Shown in pieces: positions 16,966-26,283 of a stretch of 64,000 bases of DNA. The notes beneath the pieces are model-generated. The model saw only the letters and a program-made list of their open reading frames with translations. It had not been told where the DNA came from and did no database searches. The number at the start of each line of letters is the position of its first letter. Positions within the stretch are counted from its first letter, which is position 1. This DNA is from Seohaeicola_A nanhaiensis. Its GTDB lineage: Bacteria; Pseudomonadota; Alphaproteobacteria; Rhodobacterales; Rhodobacteraceae. A program made the position numbers and the translations under genes. The DNA is taken from assembly GCF_042654245.1 (NCBI RefSeq), contig NZ_JBHSGI010000002.1:1116001-1180000 (forward strand), given 5' to 3'.

Positions 16966-18507
16966 CTACCAGCGCACGCCCAGCTTGTTCATGACCTTGT
17001 CTGCCAGCAGATCCAGCGGCAGATAGAACTCGTGCACCGCCCAGACCGCGATAGGCCCGCCCACCAGGATCAGCAGCGTGATCGCCACCTTGATGCTGCG
17101 CTGGACGTACAGTTCGCGGCGCGTCCGGGTGTAGGGGATGGCCGCCATCGGCCAGACGCCCAGCTTCTTGATGATATCCTCGGGCCGGCGTGGAGCACGG
17201 TTCAGGAATTCAAGAAGAACAACGAGGCCAAGTCCCAATGCGATTCCCATGAACGTGCCGCCACCCGCGATCTTGATGCGGTTCGGTTTGGTCGGAAGGT
17301 TCGGGATCGCCGGCTGTTCGATGATCGAGATGCGCTCGCCGCGCGACAGGATCTCGATCCGTTCGCCGGTCGTGGCCTGCGCAAGCCGGTCGACCGCCGC
17401 GTTGCTCTGGTCTTCGAGGTTCTTGTAGACCCGCTGCATCTCTTCCAGCTGAATCGCATTGGAAGGCGTGCGGTCGATCACGTCGGTCAGTGTCGCGATC
17501 TTTTCCTCGAGTCCCTGGCGCTGGTTCTCCAGGGTCGATATCCGGGTATCGATTTCGGCAAGCTGCAGGTTCAGCGCCGGATTGGCGGTTTCTCCCGGCT
17601 GGCTCGCGCTTCCAACGGACGCCCGCTCTGCCTGGACCGCACCCTCGAGTTGGGCGACCCGCGCCTGCAGCAGCTTCACCTTCGGGTTGGTCTCGGAATA
17701 GAGCAGCAGTGCCGAGGCCAGTTCGGACTTGACCTTCGCCAGCAGAGTCTCGTTCTCGGTTGCGGGGATCGTCGACGTCCCGACCGGAGCGCCTTCCTTG
17801 AAGATGGTCAGCAGCTGCTGCCGTTGCGACCGCAGCTGGAAAATCTCGCGCTCGGTTTCCTCCAGACGTTCCTGCATGGCTGCGCGCTGGCTCTGGCTGA
17901 AGTCCAGCCCGTCGGGGAGCGCGTCGAGATTCTCGTTCTTGAAGATCAGAATCTTCTCGCTCTGCTCCTGCATCTCCTTCGCCAGCCGCGTCACTTCGGT
18001 CTGGAAGAAGTCGAGCGTCTGGCCGGCGCGCGCCTGGCGCAGGCTGATGTCGCTTTGCTGGATCAGCTTGAGGTATTCATTCAACACACCGGCTGCCAGC
18101 TGGGGCGTGCGCGCCTCGAAGCTGATCTCCATCAGTGTCGCCGCATCCCGTCCCGCCGTCCGCCGCACCGTGGTGCGGGCCTGCATCGCGCTGACGATCT
18201 CGTCGGGCGTCAGCTTGGACTGATTTTCCAGCACGTTCAGGTTGCGCGCGATGTCGAGCAGGTTCGGCCGCGTCAGCAGCCGCTGTTCGATGATCTGCAG
18301 CCGTTCCGCACCGGGCATCTGCACCATGCTCGGCGCCAGCTGGTCGGGGATCTGCGACGCCTCCACGATCAGCCGGGTGCGCGAGACATAGGCCGGCGGC
18401 AGGGATACCGCGACAATGACCGAAATAGCCGAAATCGTTGCCGCAAGCAGCAGGAAGTAGGGCAGTCGACGGATGAATATGCTGAGGAAATAGCGTATGT
18501 CGGCCAT
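16966..18507 (-). CDS. XrtA-type polysaccharide chain-length determinant (Wzz/GumC-like)
   Basis: Inner-membrane co-polymerase of 513 residues. It has an N-terminal Wzz domain with one membrane segment (about residues 14-36), a long periplasmic part rich in coiled coil (about 170-240 and 270-390), a second membrane segment around GIALGLGLVVLLEFLN, and a third near the C-terminus (KVAITLLILVGGPIAVW). This three-segment form without a fused kinase fits the exosortase-associated group (TIGR03007 type), with the kinase as a separate protein encoded next. Its ATG overlaps the ATPase stop codon (TGATG), so translation is coupled. Confidence 0.87.
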   Translation of the reverse strand: MADIRYFLSIFIRRLPYFLLLAATISAISVIVAVSLPPAYVSRTRLIVEASQIPDQLAPSMVQMPGAERLQIIEQRLLTRPNLLDIARNLNVLENQSKLTPDEIVSAMQARTTVRRTAGRDAATLMEISFEARTPQLAAGVLNEYLKLIQQSDISLRQARAGQTLDFFQTEVTRLAKEMQEQSEKILIFKNENLDALPDGLDFSQSQRAAMQERLEETEREIFQLRSQRQQLLTIFKEGAPVGTSTIPATENETLLAKVKSELASALLLYSETNPKVKLLQARVAQLEGAVQAERASVGSASQPGETANPALNLQLAEIDTRISTLENQRQGLEEKIATLTDVIDRTPSNAIQLEEMQRVYKNLEDQSNAAVDRLAQATTGERIEILSRGERISIIEQPAIPNLPTKPNRIKIAGGGTFMGIALGLGLVVLLEFLNRAPRRPEDIIKKLGVWPMAAIPYTRTRRELYVQRSIKVAITLLILVGGPIAVWAVHEFYLPLDLLADKVMNKLGVRW

Positions 18508-19364
18508 CAGCCCTTGACCTCTTCCTTGCGGTTGTCACTCCAGAAGAACGTGCCGTCGTTCAGCACGGTCTGGATGCTCTCGCGGGTCACCCGCGGGTTA
18601 TCGTCGGTCCAGCTGTAAAGCAGCCCGAGGTCGCACAGCTGGTTGATCAGGCGCGGCACGCCCTGCGTCGCCTTGAAGATCGCCTCGGTCGCCTCGCTGG
18701 TGAACTCTTCGCCGGTCCCTCCGGCGGTCTTCATCCGGTGTCTGATATAGGCGCGCGTGCCATCCAGATCCATCCGGTTGAGATGGAAACTGGCCGCGAC
18801 ACGTTGCGCCAGCTGGTTCATCCTCGGATCGCGAATCAGGTCGCGCAGCTCGGGCTGGCCCACCAGGATCAGCTGGATCAGCTCGTCCTTGTTCGAGTTG
18901 ATGTTGGTCAGCATCCGCAGCTCTTCCAGGCCCTCGGCCGAAACGTTCTGCGCCTCGTCAAAAACCAGGATAACGCGCCGGTTCTGCGCGTATTCGGCGA
19001 TCAGAAAATCCTGCAACTTCTGGAAATTCTGGACATATTTGGCGTTGGGGTCGAACTCCACGTCCAGTGCGTTCAACACCCATTGCAGGATCTCGCCACG
19101 GTTGCCCTGGGCGTTCGAGATCAGGCCCACGGTCACCCCGTCCTCGACCTGGCTGAGCAGCTTCTGCAACAGCGTGGTCTTGCCCGCCCCGATCTCTCCG
19201 GTCAGAACGGTGATCGGCGCGCGGGACATGATCCCGTATTCCAGCACGGCATATCCCCGCCGGTGCTGGTGCGACCAGTAGAGGAATTCCGGGTCGGGCA
19301 GCAGCGTGAAGGGCCGCTGGGCCAGACCGAAGAAGTTGAGATAGAATTCGTTCACGTCGGCCAT
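18507..19364 (-). CDS. XrtA-associated AAA ATPase (ExeA/GspA-like)
   Basis: A 285-residue P-loop ATPase of the ExeA-like group found in exosortase (PEP-CTERM) polysaccharide loci (TIGR03015 type). The start FYLNFFGLAQRPFTLLPDP is diagnostic, Walker A is GEIGAGKTTLL, Walker B is VILVFDEAQNVS, and the sensor region is GVPRLINQLCDLGLL. The role is thought to be in export or assembly at the membrane, but is not proven. I start at the ATG at 19364; the open frame extends to 19568 with a weakly coding stretch, so the true start is uncertain. It is the first gene of the minus-strand operon. Confidence 0.87.
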   Translation of the reverse strand: MADVNEFYLNFFGLAQRPFTLLPDPEFLYWSHQHRRGYAVLEYGIMSRAPITVLTGEIGAGKTTLLQKLLSQVEDGVTVGLISNAQGNRGEILQWVLNALDVEFDPNAKYVQNFQKLQDFLIAEYAQNRRVILVFDEAQNVSAEGLEELRMLTNINSNKDELIQLILVGQPELRDLIRDPRMNQLAQRVAASFHLNRMDLDGTRAYIRHRMKTAGGTGEEFTSEATEAIFKATQGVPRLINQLCDLGLLYSWTDDNPRVTRESIQTVLNDGTFFWSDNRKEEVKG

Positions 19365-19975
19365 CGCTCCGGCGTCCGCCGGATCCGGTCCGCCCACGTC
19401 AAGCAGTCCGGCCTCGGCCGGAGCAGACTCATCGTGAAGGCCGGACGCCTCGGCGTCATGGGCTTCGTTCCTGACTTGTACACTCGCATCCAATAGAACC
19501 GGCAAGGATTGATGCCCCACTAAGCTTGTTTTGCCACACAACGCAATGTCCCCACAGATGGCCACCACGACCGGGCGCTACAACGCCCCTCAGAGGGCAA
19601 AAAAAAGGCGTTTGGGGCGAGAGCACCGATTTTGCCAGGCCGTGGCGTGACGGCATCACTCGGGAAAACCAATGAAAACAATAGACTCGCTCCTCGCATG
19701 GAGCAACAGGGTCGCTACCGCGCCGGTTGTGGCCCCTTACAGGGACGCACGGACAGCGCTTGCTCTTTGTTCCTGAAGCGGCAACAATAAACTTTTCAAG
19801 GTGTTACTATCCGCTGTTCCCGGACCAGTATCGGCGAATCAGTTGCCAAACCGTGTTTTTTGGGCCAGTTTCGGGCCGTCGATGTAACGATTGTGACCTT
19901 TCCGTGGCGAAGACCCAATCCTGCTCCGGGTTTTAGTTCGGATTTGTTCAAAAAGGGGTCACAATATAGTAGTTA
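19365..19975. other. Long divergent regulatory region of the EPS locus
   Basis: About 610 bases between the divergent ATPase and sugar transferase genes, the longest non-coding stretch in the window and less GC-rich than average. No open frame has coding character. It contains a short A8 tract near 19600, a sigma-54-like element (listed separately) and, close to the sugar transferase start, a TATAGT at 19965-19970 that could be a -10 box but has no well-spaced -35. Such a length fits complex control of exopolysaccharide synthesis. Confidence 0.5.
19832..19847 (+). promoter_or_regulatory. Possible sigma-54 promoter element
   Basis: CGGCGAATCAGTTGCC has GG and GC exactly 10 bases apart and matches the sigma-54 pattern TGGCAC-N5-TTGC at GGC and TTGC. 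It points toward the sugar transferase about 140 bases downstream. In other proteobacteria the PrsR/PrsK two-component pair controls exosortase-type loci through sigma-54, which makes the site plausible; chance is not excluded. Confidence 0.3.
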
Positions 19976-19984
19976 GTGAGAAGA

Positions 19985-20683
19985 ATGACAATTCAGGTTA
20001 ATGATCTGGACCACCGTGACGCTGCCCCAATTGTGAGCCCGTTCACCACCGTCCTCAGCCAGTCGGCTGCTGCTCCGTCCGTCTACAAGACGGTCGGCAA
20101 ACGCTTCCTAGACATCTCGGTAGTCATCGCGATGCTACCTGTGGTCCTACCTGTGATCCTGGTGATGGCCGCGCTGGTGGCCCTGGACGGGCACAATCCG
20201 TTCTACACCCAGAACCGGGTTGGCCGCTTCGGTCAGATCTTCCGGATGTACAAACTTCGCACGATGATCCCGAACGCCAAGGCCTCGCTAGAAAACTACC
20301 TGGCCAAGAACCAGGAAGCCCGGGTGGAGTGGGAAATCAACCAGAAGCTACGCGAAGACCCCCGCATCACCAAGATTGGCCAGTTCCTACGCCGCAGCTC
20401 GCTCGACGAACTTCCCCAGCTTCTCAACGTTCTTCTCGGTGACATGTCTCTTGTCGGCCCGCGGCCGATGATGATCGAACAGACACCGCTTTATCCCTCG
20501 ATGTCCTACTACATGCTGCGCCCCGGTGTGACCGGCCCGTGGCAGGTGTCCGAGCGCAATGCCTCGGCTTTCGCCGCACGCGCCAATTTCGACACGGAAT
20601 ACAGCCGCACCGTGTCTTTCTGGCTTGACCTCAAGATCCTGCTGCGCACCATTCTCGTTGTTGTCCGCGGCACCGGGTGCTAA
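19985..20683 (+). CDS. Undecaprenyl-phosphate sugar phosphotransferase (ExoY/WcaJ-like)
   Basis: A 232-residue initiating glycosyltransferase (bacterial sugar transferase family) that places the first sugar phosphate on the lipid carrier at the inner membrane. After about 35 variable residues come KRFLDISVVIAMLPVVLP (the membrane re-entrant helix), NRVGRFGQIFRMYKLRTM with the signature Lys-Leu-Arg-Thr-Met, LRRSSLDELPQLLNVLLGDMSLVGPRP (the DE catalytic motif), and PGVTGPWQVS. The ATG at 19985 is preferred over a GTG 9 bases earlier. It is followed 37 bases later by the TPR lipoprotein. Together with the divergent kinase, Wzz and ATPase genes it marks this as an exopolysaccharide locus. Confidence 0.93.
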   Translation: MTIQVNDLDHRDAAPIVSPFTTVLSQSAAAPSVYKTVGKRFLDISVVIAMLPVVLPVILVMAALVALDGHNPFYTQNRVGRFGQIFRMYKLRTMIPNAKASLENYLAKNQEARVEWEINQKLREDPRITKIGQFLRRSSLDELPQLLNVLLGDMSLVGPRPMMIEQTPLYPSMSYYMLRPGVTGPWQVSERNASAFAARANFDTEYSRTVSFWLDLKILLRTILVVVRGTGC

Positions 20684-20720
20684 TCAAGGCCCTGTCGAAA
20701 TACAGCCGGGGACCATAGCT

Positions 20721-23192
20721 TTGAAATTTTACGCGATGATCAACCGGGGCTCCCGGCGCACGGCAGTTGCCGGTGCGCTGGTGGCTCTGATGGCCGTTTC
20801 GGCCTGCGATTCTTCCGAGGACCGCGCCAACAAGCACTTCCAGAGCGCCATGGAACTGCTCGAGAAGGGCGACGTGGATCGCGCGGTGATCGAATTCCGC
20901 AACGTCTTCAAGCTGAACGCCAACCACCACGATGCGCGCCTGGCCTATGCCAAGATGCAGCGCGACCGGGGATTCACGCAGGAAGCCTTTGCGCAATACC
21001 GCAAGCTGGCCGAACAGACACCGGATGACATCGACGTCCTGACCGCCCTGGCAGAACTGTCACTGGACACCGGCAACTGGGAAGAATTCGAGCGCCAGGT
21101 GCCGCGGCTGATGGCGGTTGCGCCCAACAGCGCCGTGGCGCAAAGCCTCGACAACTCGCTGCAATACCAGAACGCGGTACGAGACCGTGACGATGCCGCC
21201 AGAGGCGCTCAGGTGATCCGGGCGCGCGAGCTTATGGCGTCGGATCCCTCCCTGAAATATCCTGTCCGTGTGGTGATCGACGATCTGCTGCGCGAGCAGA
21301 AGTGGTCCGAGGCGGCCGAGCAGATCGACGTTGCCCTCAAGACCTCGCCCGACGATCTGAACATGCTTCAGCTCAAGCTGGGCGTGCTGAAACAGCTGAA
21401 CGACGATGCGGGTATGCGCAGTCTGCTGGAAAGCATGGTCGAGCGCTTCCCGGACAACGAAATGATCCGCAACGCGCTGATCGGGCTCTACGTCGAAAAT
21501 GGCGATATCGATGGCGCCGACGTCCTGCTCAAGGCAGATGCGGAGAAGTCCACCTCGGTTGAACCGACCCGTCGCTATGTCGCCTTCCTGTATCAGTATC
21601 GCGGGATTGACGCCGCCGAAGCCGAGCTGAACCGGATCATCGCCGAAGGCCGCCTTGACAGCGTGCCGTTCAAGTCGGCCCTGGGCCGGCTGAAATTCGA
21701 CAAGGGCGAGGAAGATGCGGCTGTCGCAATGCTCGAAGAGGTGTCGAACACCGCCGAACGCACCGCCGAGGTCCGCAATCTGGAAACCGAGCTGGCCCAG
21801 ATGCTGTACCGCCGCGGCAACGCCGTCGGAGCGCGTCAACTGGTCGAGCGGATTCTGCAGGAAGATCCCTCGCACCCCGGTGCGAGCAAGCTGAAGGCCG
21901 CCTGGCTGATCCAGGACGACAAGACCAGCGACGCCATCGTCCTGTTGCGCGACACGCTGGCCAAGGCGCCCAGCGATCCTTCGATCATGACCCTGCTCGC
22001 CGAAGCCTATCGCCGCGAGGGCAGCCAGGAACTTGCGATGGAAATGCTGTCTCAGGCGGTGGAAGCCTCGGGCAAGGCGCCGGCGGAATCGATCCGCTAT
22101 GCACAGGCCCTGATCGCGAAGGAGCAGGACCGTCCCGCGGAACAGGTTCTGATCGACGCGCTGCGCGTGGACCCAAAGAACACCGACCTTCTGGCGGCTC
22201 TCGGAACGCTCTACACCAAGAACAAGAACTGGCCCCAGGCCGAGGGTGTCGTGCGCCGCCTGAAGGAGTTCGATACGCCCGCTTCCAATACGGTGGCGTC
22301 CGGGCTCGAAGCACAACTCCTGTCCGGCCAGCAGCGCAACGACGAGCTGATGACGATGCTCGAGGGGCTGGCTGACAAGAAGGACACGCAGCGCGGCGCC
22401 CGCGACGCCATCTTCCGCACCCGTTTGGAAACCAATGGCCCCGAGGATGCGCTGGCCTATGTCGACGAACAGCTGGCCGAAAACCCCGGCGATCCGAACC
22501 TGCGCTTCATGCGGGCCGGAACGTTGCTGCTGCTGGATCGCCGCGACGAATCCATCCAGATCTTCCGCGAGCTGCTGAAAGAGCATCCCGAAAGCGACCG
22601 CGTCTGGATCACGCTCTACCGGATCGAGCGCGCGACGGGCGATCGCCAGTCCGCGCTTGCGGTTCTGGACGAAGCGCTTGGCAAGCTGCCCGAAAACCCG
22701 GCGCTGTTGCTGAGCAAGGCGGAAGAGCTGCAACTCGACGGCAAGTTTGAAGACGCCATCAAGCTCTATGAAGATCTCTACAAGAAGAACAGCGGATCGA
22801 GCGTCGTTGCCAACAACCTCGCAAGTTTGCTGGCCGATCACCGCACCGACGCCGAAAGCCTGCAACGCGCCTATGCCGTAGCCCGGCGGCTGCGGGGAAC
22901 GGACGTCCCGGCCTTCCAGGACACCTACGGCTGGATTGCACATCGTCTGGGCAACACCGAAGAGGCGCTGCCCTATCTCGAAGGCGCGGCCAAGGGCCTG
23001 CCGAATGACGTGACGGTGCAATATCACTATGCGGTCAGCCTGGCCGCCAACGGTAAGGACGCCGAGGCGCTGGAACAGTTCAAGAAGACCGAGACGATGA
23101 TCGACGCGGCGCAGCCGCCGGCCTTCGCGGACGAAGTGAAGTCCGAGATCGCGCGGCTGTCGGGGGCCACCCCCGCAGCGCCCAAACCTTAA
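20721..23192 (+). CDS. TPR-repeat lipoprotein, PrsT-like (XrtA system)
   Basis: An 823-residue lipoprotein composed almost entirely of TPR repeats. The start is probably the TTG at 20721, because GGGGA lies about 10 bases upstream; an in-frame ATG at 20736 lacks a ribosome site. The signal ends in the lipobox AVSAC with the acylated Cys at residue 29. Helical repeats run from ANKHFQSAMELLEKGDVDRAVIEFRN to AEALEQFKKTE. Size, lipobox and neighbours fit the exosortase-system protein PrsT (TIGR02917 type), proposed to scaffold envelope polysaccharide export. A strong terminator follows directly. Confidence 0.85.
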   Translation: MKFYAMINRGSRRTAVAGALVALMAVSACDSSEDRANKHFQSAMELLEKGDVDRAVIEFRNVFKLNANHHDARLAYAKMQRDRGFTQEAFAQYRKLAEQTPDDIDVLTALAELSLDTGNWEEFERQVPRLMAVAPNSAVAQSLDNSLQYQNAVRDRDDAARGAQVIRARELMASDPSLKYPVRVVIDDLLREQKWSEAAEQIDVALKTSPDDLNMLQLKLGVLKQLNDDAGMRSLLESMVERFPDNEMIRNALIGLYVENGDIDGADVLLKADAEKSTSVEPTRRYVAFLYQYRGIDAAEAELNRIIAEGRLDSVPFKSALGRLKFDKGEEDAAVAMLEEVSNTAERTAEVRNLETELAQMLYRRGNAVGARQLVERILQEDPSHPGASKLKAAWLIQDDKTSDAIVLLRDTLAKAPSDPSIMTLLAEAYRREGSQELAMEMLSQAVEASGKAPAESIRYAQALIAKEQDRPAEQVLIDALRVDPKNTDLLAALGTLYTKNKNWPQAEGVVRRLKEFDTPASNTVASGLEAQLLSGQQRNDELMTMLEGLADKKDTQRGARDAIFRTRLETNGPEDALAYVDEQLAENPGDPNLRFMRAGTLLLLDRRDESIQIFRELLKEHPESDRVWITLYRIERATGDRQSALAVLDEALGKLPENPALLLSKAEELQLDGKFEDAIKLYEDLYKKNSGSSVVANNLASLLADHRTDAESLQRAYAVARRLRGTDVPAFQDTYGWIAHRLGNTEEALPYLEGAAKGLPNDVTVQYHYAVSLAANGKDAEALEQFKKTETMIDAAQPPAFADEVKSEIARLSGATPAAPKP

Positions 23193-23198
23193 GTGTCG

Positions 23199-23250
23199 CG
23201 CCCGGGCGTGGGGCCGCTTTGCGGCCGCTGCGCCCGGGCGGGTTGTTTCT
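23199..23250 (+). terminator. Rho-independent terminator after the TPR lipoprotein
   Basis: Very stable nested hairpin: outer arms CGCCCGGGCG at 23199-23208 and 23231-23240, inner arms GGCCGC/GCGGCC at 212-217 and 221-226 of the same kilobase around a TTT loop, then a T-containing tail GGTTGTTTCT. It separates the EPS unit from dnaN. Confidence 0.85.
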
Positions 23251-23354
23251 ATCCCACAAAGCCCCGAACAGGCTGAAGGTCGGCAATAAAACGCTTGTGC
23301 CGGGCAACGAATGGGGTACGTTGCCGATCCCGGCATAGGCTCAGGAGCGAGGGC

Positions 23355-24473
23355 ATGAAACTCAGCATCGAACGCGGCGCGCTGCTCAAGGCGGTCGCAC
23401 AGGCGCAGTCGGTCGTGGAGCGGCGCAATACGATTCCGATCCTCGCCAACGTGCTGATCGAGGCCGAGGGCGAGCATGTCCATTTCCGCGCCACCGACCT
23501 TGACATCGAAGTGGTCGATCGCGCCGTCGCCCAGGTGGAACGCGCAGGCGCGACCACGGTGTCGGCCACTACCCTGCACGAGATCGTGCGCAAGTTGCCC
23601 GATGGCGCGCTGGTCACGCTGACCGCCGACAGCGCCGCGGGCCGGCTGGCGGTGGATGCCGGGCGCTCCAGCTTCTCGCTCGCCACCTTGCCCAAGGAAG
23701 ATTTCCCGGTGATGGCCTCGTCGGAATACGAGAGCAACTTCGCCGCCCCGGCCACCGTTCTGCGCCGCCTGTTCGACAAGTCGAAATTCGCGATTTCGAC
23801 GGAAGAGACCCGCTATTACCTGAATGGCGTCTACATGCATGTCGCCGAGGGCGAGGATGGCCGCGTGCTGCGCTGCGTCGCCACCGACGGCCACCGCCTG
23901 GCCCGCATCGACGCGCCCCTGCCCGAAGGGGCCGAGACGATGCCCGGCGTGATCGTTCCCCGCAAGACGGTGGGCGAGCTGCGCAAGCTGCTGGACGACG
24001 ACGACGCCAAGATCGCCGTCTCGGTCAGCGAGACCAAGGTGCGGTTTGCCACCCCCGAAATCACCCTGACCTCCAAGGTGATCGACGGCACCTTCCCCGA
24101 CTACACCCGCGTGATTCCGCAGGGCAACACGCGCCGGCTGGAAGTGGATGCCGCCGAATTCGCCCGTGCGGTCGACCGCGTGGCCACCGTCAGCTCGGAA
24201 CGCTCGCGCGCAGTCAAGCTGCAGCTGGACGAAGACCGGCTGATCCTCTCGGTCAACGCCCCCGACAGCGGCGCTGCCGAGGAAGAGCTCGCCGTGGCCT
24301 ATGGCGATGAGCGGCTCGAGATCGGGTTCAACGCGAAATACCTGCTGGAAATCGCCAGCCAGGTGGACCGCGAAAACGCCGTCTTCATGTTCAATTCGGC
24401 CGCCGACCCGACGCTGATGCGGGAAGGCAACGACACCAGCGCGGTCTACGTCGTGATGCCGATGCGGGTGTGA
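23355..24473 (+). CDS. dnaN: DNA polymerase III beta subunit (sliding clamp)
   Basis: Ring-shaped processivity clamp of the replicative polymerase. The 372 residues start MKLSIERGALLKAVAQAQSVVERRNTIPIL and end in the conserved VYVVMPMRV, the three-domain clamp length. The ATG at 23355 has AGGAGCGAGG just upstream. It is followed by recF, lysE and gyrB. In many alphaproteobacteria dnaA precedes dnaN; here the EPS locus and a terminator lie upstream instead, so dnaN must have its own promoter in 23250-23350. I could not pick it out clearly. Confidence 0.98.
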   Translation: MKLSIERGALLKAVAQAQSVVERRNTIPILANVLIEAEGEHVHFRATDLDIEVVDRAVAQVERAGATTVSATTLHEIVRKLPDGALVTLTADSAAGRLAVDAGRSSFSLATLPKEDFPVMASSEYESNFAAPATVLRRLFDKSKFAISTEETRYYLNGVYMHVAEGEDGRVLRCVATDGHRLARIDAPLPEGAETMPGVIVPRKTVGELRKLLDDDDAKIAVSVSETKVRFATPEITLTSKVIDGTFPDYTRVIPQGNTRRLEVDAAEFARAVDRVATVSSERSRAVKLQLDEDRLILSVNAPDSGAAEEELAVAYGDERLEIGFNAKYLLEIASQVDRENAVFMFNSAADPTLMREGNDTSAVYVVMPMRV

Positions 24474-24541
24474 GCAGCGCCATCCGGCCGCCACACAACC
24501 GCGCCACCGCGCCCCAAAAGTTGTCCCGCTCGGGCTGAACC

Positions 24542-25645
24542 ATGTGCGCCCTTGCCCTTAAATCGCTGACGCTGTCCCACTTCCGATCGCACCGTCTCGC
24601 GCGCGTGTCGGTCGATGCGCGCCCCGTCGCGATCTATGGCCCCAACGGCGCCGGCAAGACGAATCTGATCGAGGCCGTCTCGCTGTTTTCGCCCGGCCGC
24701 GGACTGCGGCGCGCCAGCGCCAGCGAGATGACCCGCCGCCCGGAGGCGCTGGGATGGAAGCTGTCGGGCCTGGTCGACACTCAGGGCCAGCAGCATGAGG
24801 TCGAGACCTGGTCGGAAGACGGAGCTGCGCGGCAGGTTCTGATCGACGGCAAGGCCGCCTCCCAGCTGGCGCTGGGCCGGATTGCGCGGGTGCTCTGGCT
24901 GATCCCGGCGATGGACCGGCTGTGGATCGAGGGCGCAGAGGGGCGCCGCCGGTTTCTGGATCGCATGGTACTCAGCTTCGATCCCGGTCACGCCGAGGCG
25001 ACGCTGACCTATGAAAAGGCGATGCGCGAACGCAACCGGCTGCTCAAGGATCAGGTGCGCGACGCCTTCTGGTATGGCGCGCTGGAATCTCAGATGGCCG
25101 AGGCGGGACATCGCATCGACCTCGCCCGCCAGACTGCCCTCACCCGCGTACAATCGGCGCAGGAGGGCGCGCAAACCGCCTTCCCAGCCGCCACGCTGGA
25201 ACTCCAACAGTCCGAGGGAGAAATGCCCGCAACCGAGGCCGATCTGAAAGAGGCGCTGTCCGAGAGCCGGTTTCGCGACATGGCGGCCGGTCGGACGCTG
25301 GTCGGGCCGCACCGGACCGACCTCTACGGCACCTATGCGGCCAAGGGCATTCCGGCCAGCGATTGCTCGACCGGCGAGCAGAAGGCGCTGCTGATCTCGC
25401 TGATCCTGGCCAATGCCCGGGCCCTGGCCGAGGATGTCGGCGCGCCGCCTATTCTGTTGCTGGATGAGGTCGCCGCCCATCTCGACGCTGGCCGGCGCGC
25501 GGCGCTTTATGACGAGATCTGCGCTTTGAAGGCCCAGGCCTGGATGACCGGAACAGGGCCGGAACTGTTCGAGGACCTGGGCGACAGGGCGCAACGGCTG
25601 GAGGTGACCGAGAGCGGCGCGGAATCGAGTGTGGTGCAGCGATGA
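24542..25645 (+). CDS. recF: DNA repair and recombination protein RecF
   Basis: ABC-type ATPase that with RecO and RecR loads RecA at gaps. The 367 residues contain Walker A GPNGAGKTNLIE, the signature-like CSTGEQKALLISL and Walker B ILLLDEVAAHLD. N-terminal SLTLSHFRSHRLARVSV is the usual RecF opening. It begins 68 bases after dnaN and its stop codon overlaps the lysE start (ATGA), so the two are coupled. recR, of the same pathway, lies at 45.8 kb. Confidence 0.96.
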   Translation: MCALALKSLTLSHFRSHRLARVSVDARPVAIYGPNGAGKTNLIEAVSLFSPGRGLRRASASEMTRRPEALGWKLSGLVDTQGQQHEVETWSEDGAARQVLIDGKAASQLALGRIARVLWLIPAMDRLWIEGAEGRRRFLDRMVLSFDPGHAEATLTYEKAMRERNRLLKDQVRDAFWYGALESQMAEAGHRIDLARQTALTRVQSAQEGAQTAFPAATLELQQSEGEMPATEADLKEALSESRFRDMAAGRTLVGPHRTDLYGTYAAKGIPASDCSTGEQKALLISLILANARALAEDVGAPPILLLDEVAAHLDAGRRAALYDEICALKAQAWMTGTGPELFEDLGDRAQRLEVTESGAESSVVQR

Positions 25646-26262
25646 CAATCTCCCCTTGGGATCTGTTGCTCTATGCCGGCGGCGTGATGGTGCTGTTCCT
25701 CACCCCCGGGCCAGTCTGGATGGCGCTGATCGCGCGCACCCTGTCGGGCGGGTTCCGCTCTGCCGTGCCGCTGGCGCTGGGCGTTGTCGTCGGCGACATG
25801 CTCTGGCCGGTTCTGGCCATCCTCGGCGTCAGCTGGTTCGTCACCGCCTTTGCCGGCGTCCAGATGGTGTTGAAGGCCATGGCCGTGGTGATGTTTCTGG
25901 CCATGGGCATCCTGACGCTGCGCGGCGCCGACCGCCCCATCACCGCCGACCGCCGCCTGACCCGCCCCGGCGCCTGGGCCGGTTTCGCGGCCGGCATGGC
26001 GGTGATCCTGGGCAATCCCAAGGCCATTCTGTTCTACATGGGGCTGCTGCCCGGCTTCTTCGACCTGCGCGGCCTGAACGGATGGGACATCGCCGCCATC
26101 GTCGCAGTCTCGCAGATGGTGCCGCTGCTCGGCAATCTTGCGCTGGCCGGACTGGTCGACCGGATGCGCGCACGGCTGGGCTCTCCCTCGGCCATCCGCA
26201 AGACCAATCTGGTTGCCGGAGTCCTGTTGATCTGCGTGGCCGCAATCATTCCCCTCACATGA
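25642..26262 (+). CDS. LysE-family amino acid exporter
   Basis: A 206-residue membrane protein with about six hydrophobic segments. The N-terminal LTPGPVWMALIARTLSGGFR and the central AVILGNPKAILFYMGLLPGFFDL are the LysE/RhtB signatures. These carriers export amino acids such as lysine, threonine or homoserine lactones; the substrate here is unknown. Its ATG overlaps the recF stop by 4 bases. It sits inside the otherwise replication-linked run dnaN-recF-gyrB, with a separate promoter for gyrB behind it. Confidence 0.9.
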   Translation: MTISPWDLLLYAGGVMVLFLTPGPVWMALIARTLSGGFRSAVPLALGVVVGDMLWPVLAILGVSWFVTAFAGVQMVLKAMAVVMFLAMGILTLRGADRPITADRRLTRPGAWAGFAAGMAVILGNPKAILFYMGLLPGFFDLRGLNGWDIAAIVAVSQMVPLLGNLALAGLVDRMRARLGSPSAIRKTNLVAGVLLICVAAIIPLT

Positions 26263-26283
26263 CACAAAATCTTGGGCGAGCGC

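Noticed and set aside
15292..18618. Open frame of 1108 codons on the plus strand
   Set aside because: It runs antisense to the kinase and Wzz genes and contains the low-complexity His/Arg/Gln pattern of a shadow frame.
21060..24494. Open frame of 1144 codons on the minus strand
   Set aside because: Antisense to the TPR lipoprotein and dnaN, both of which show clear motifs on the plus strand.
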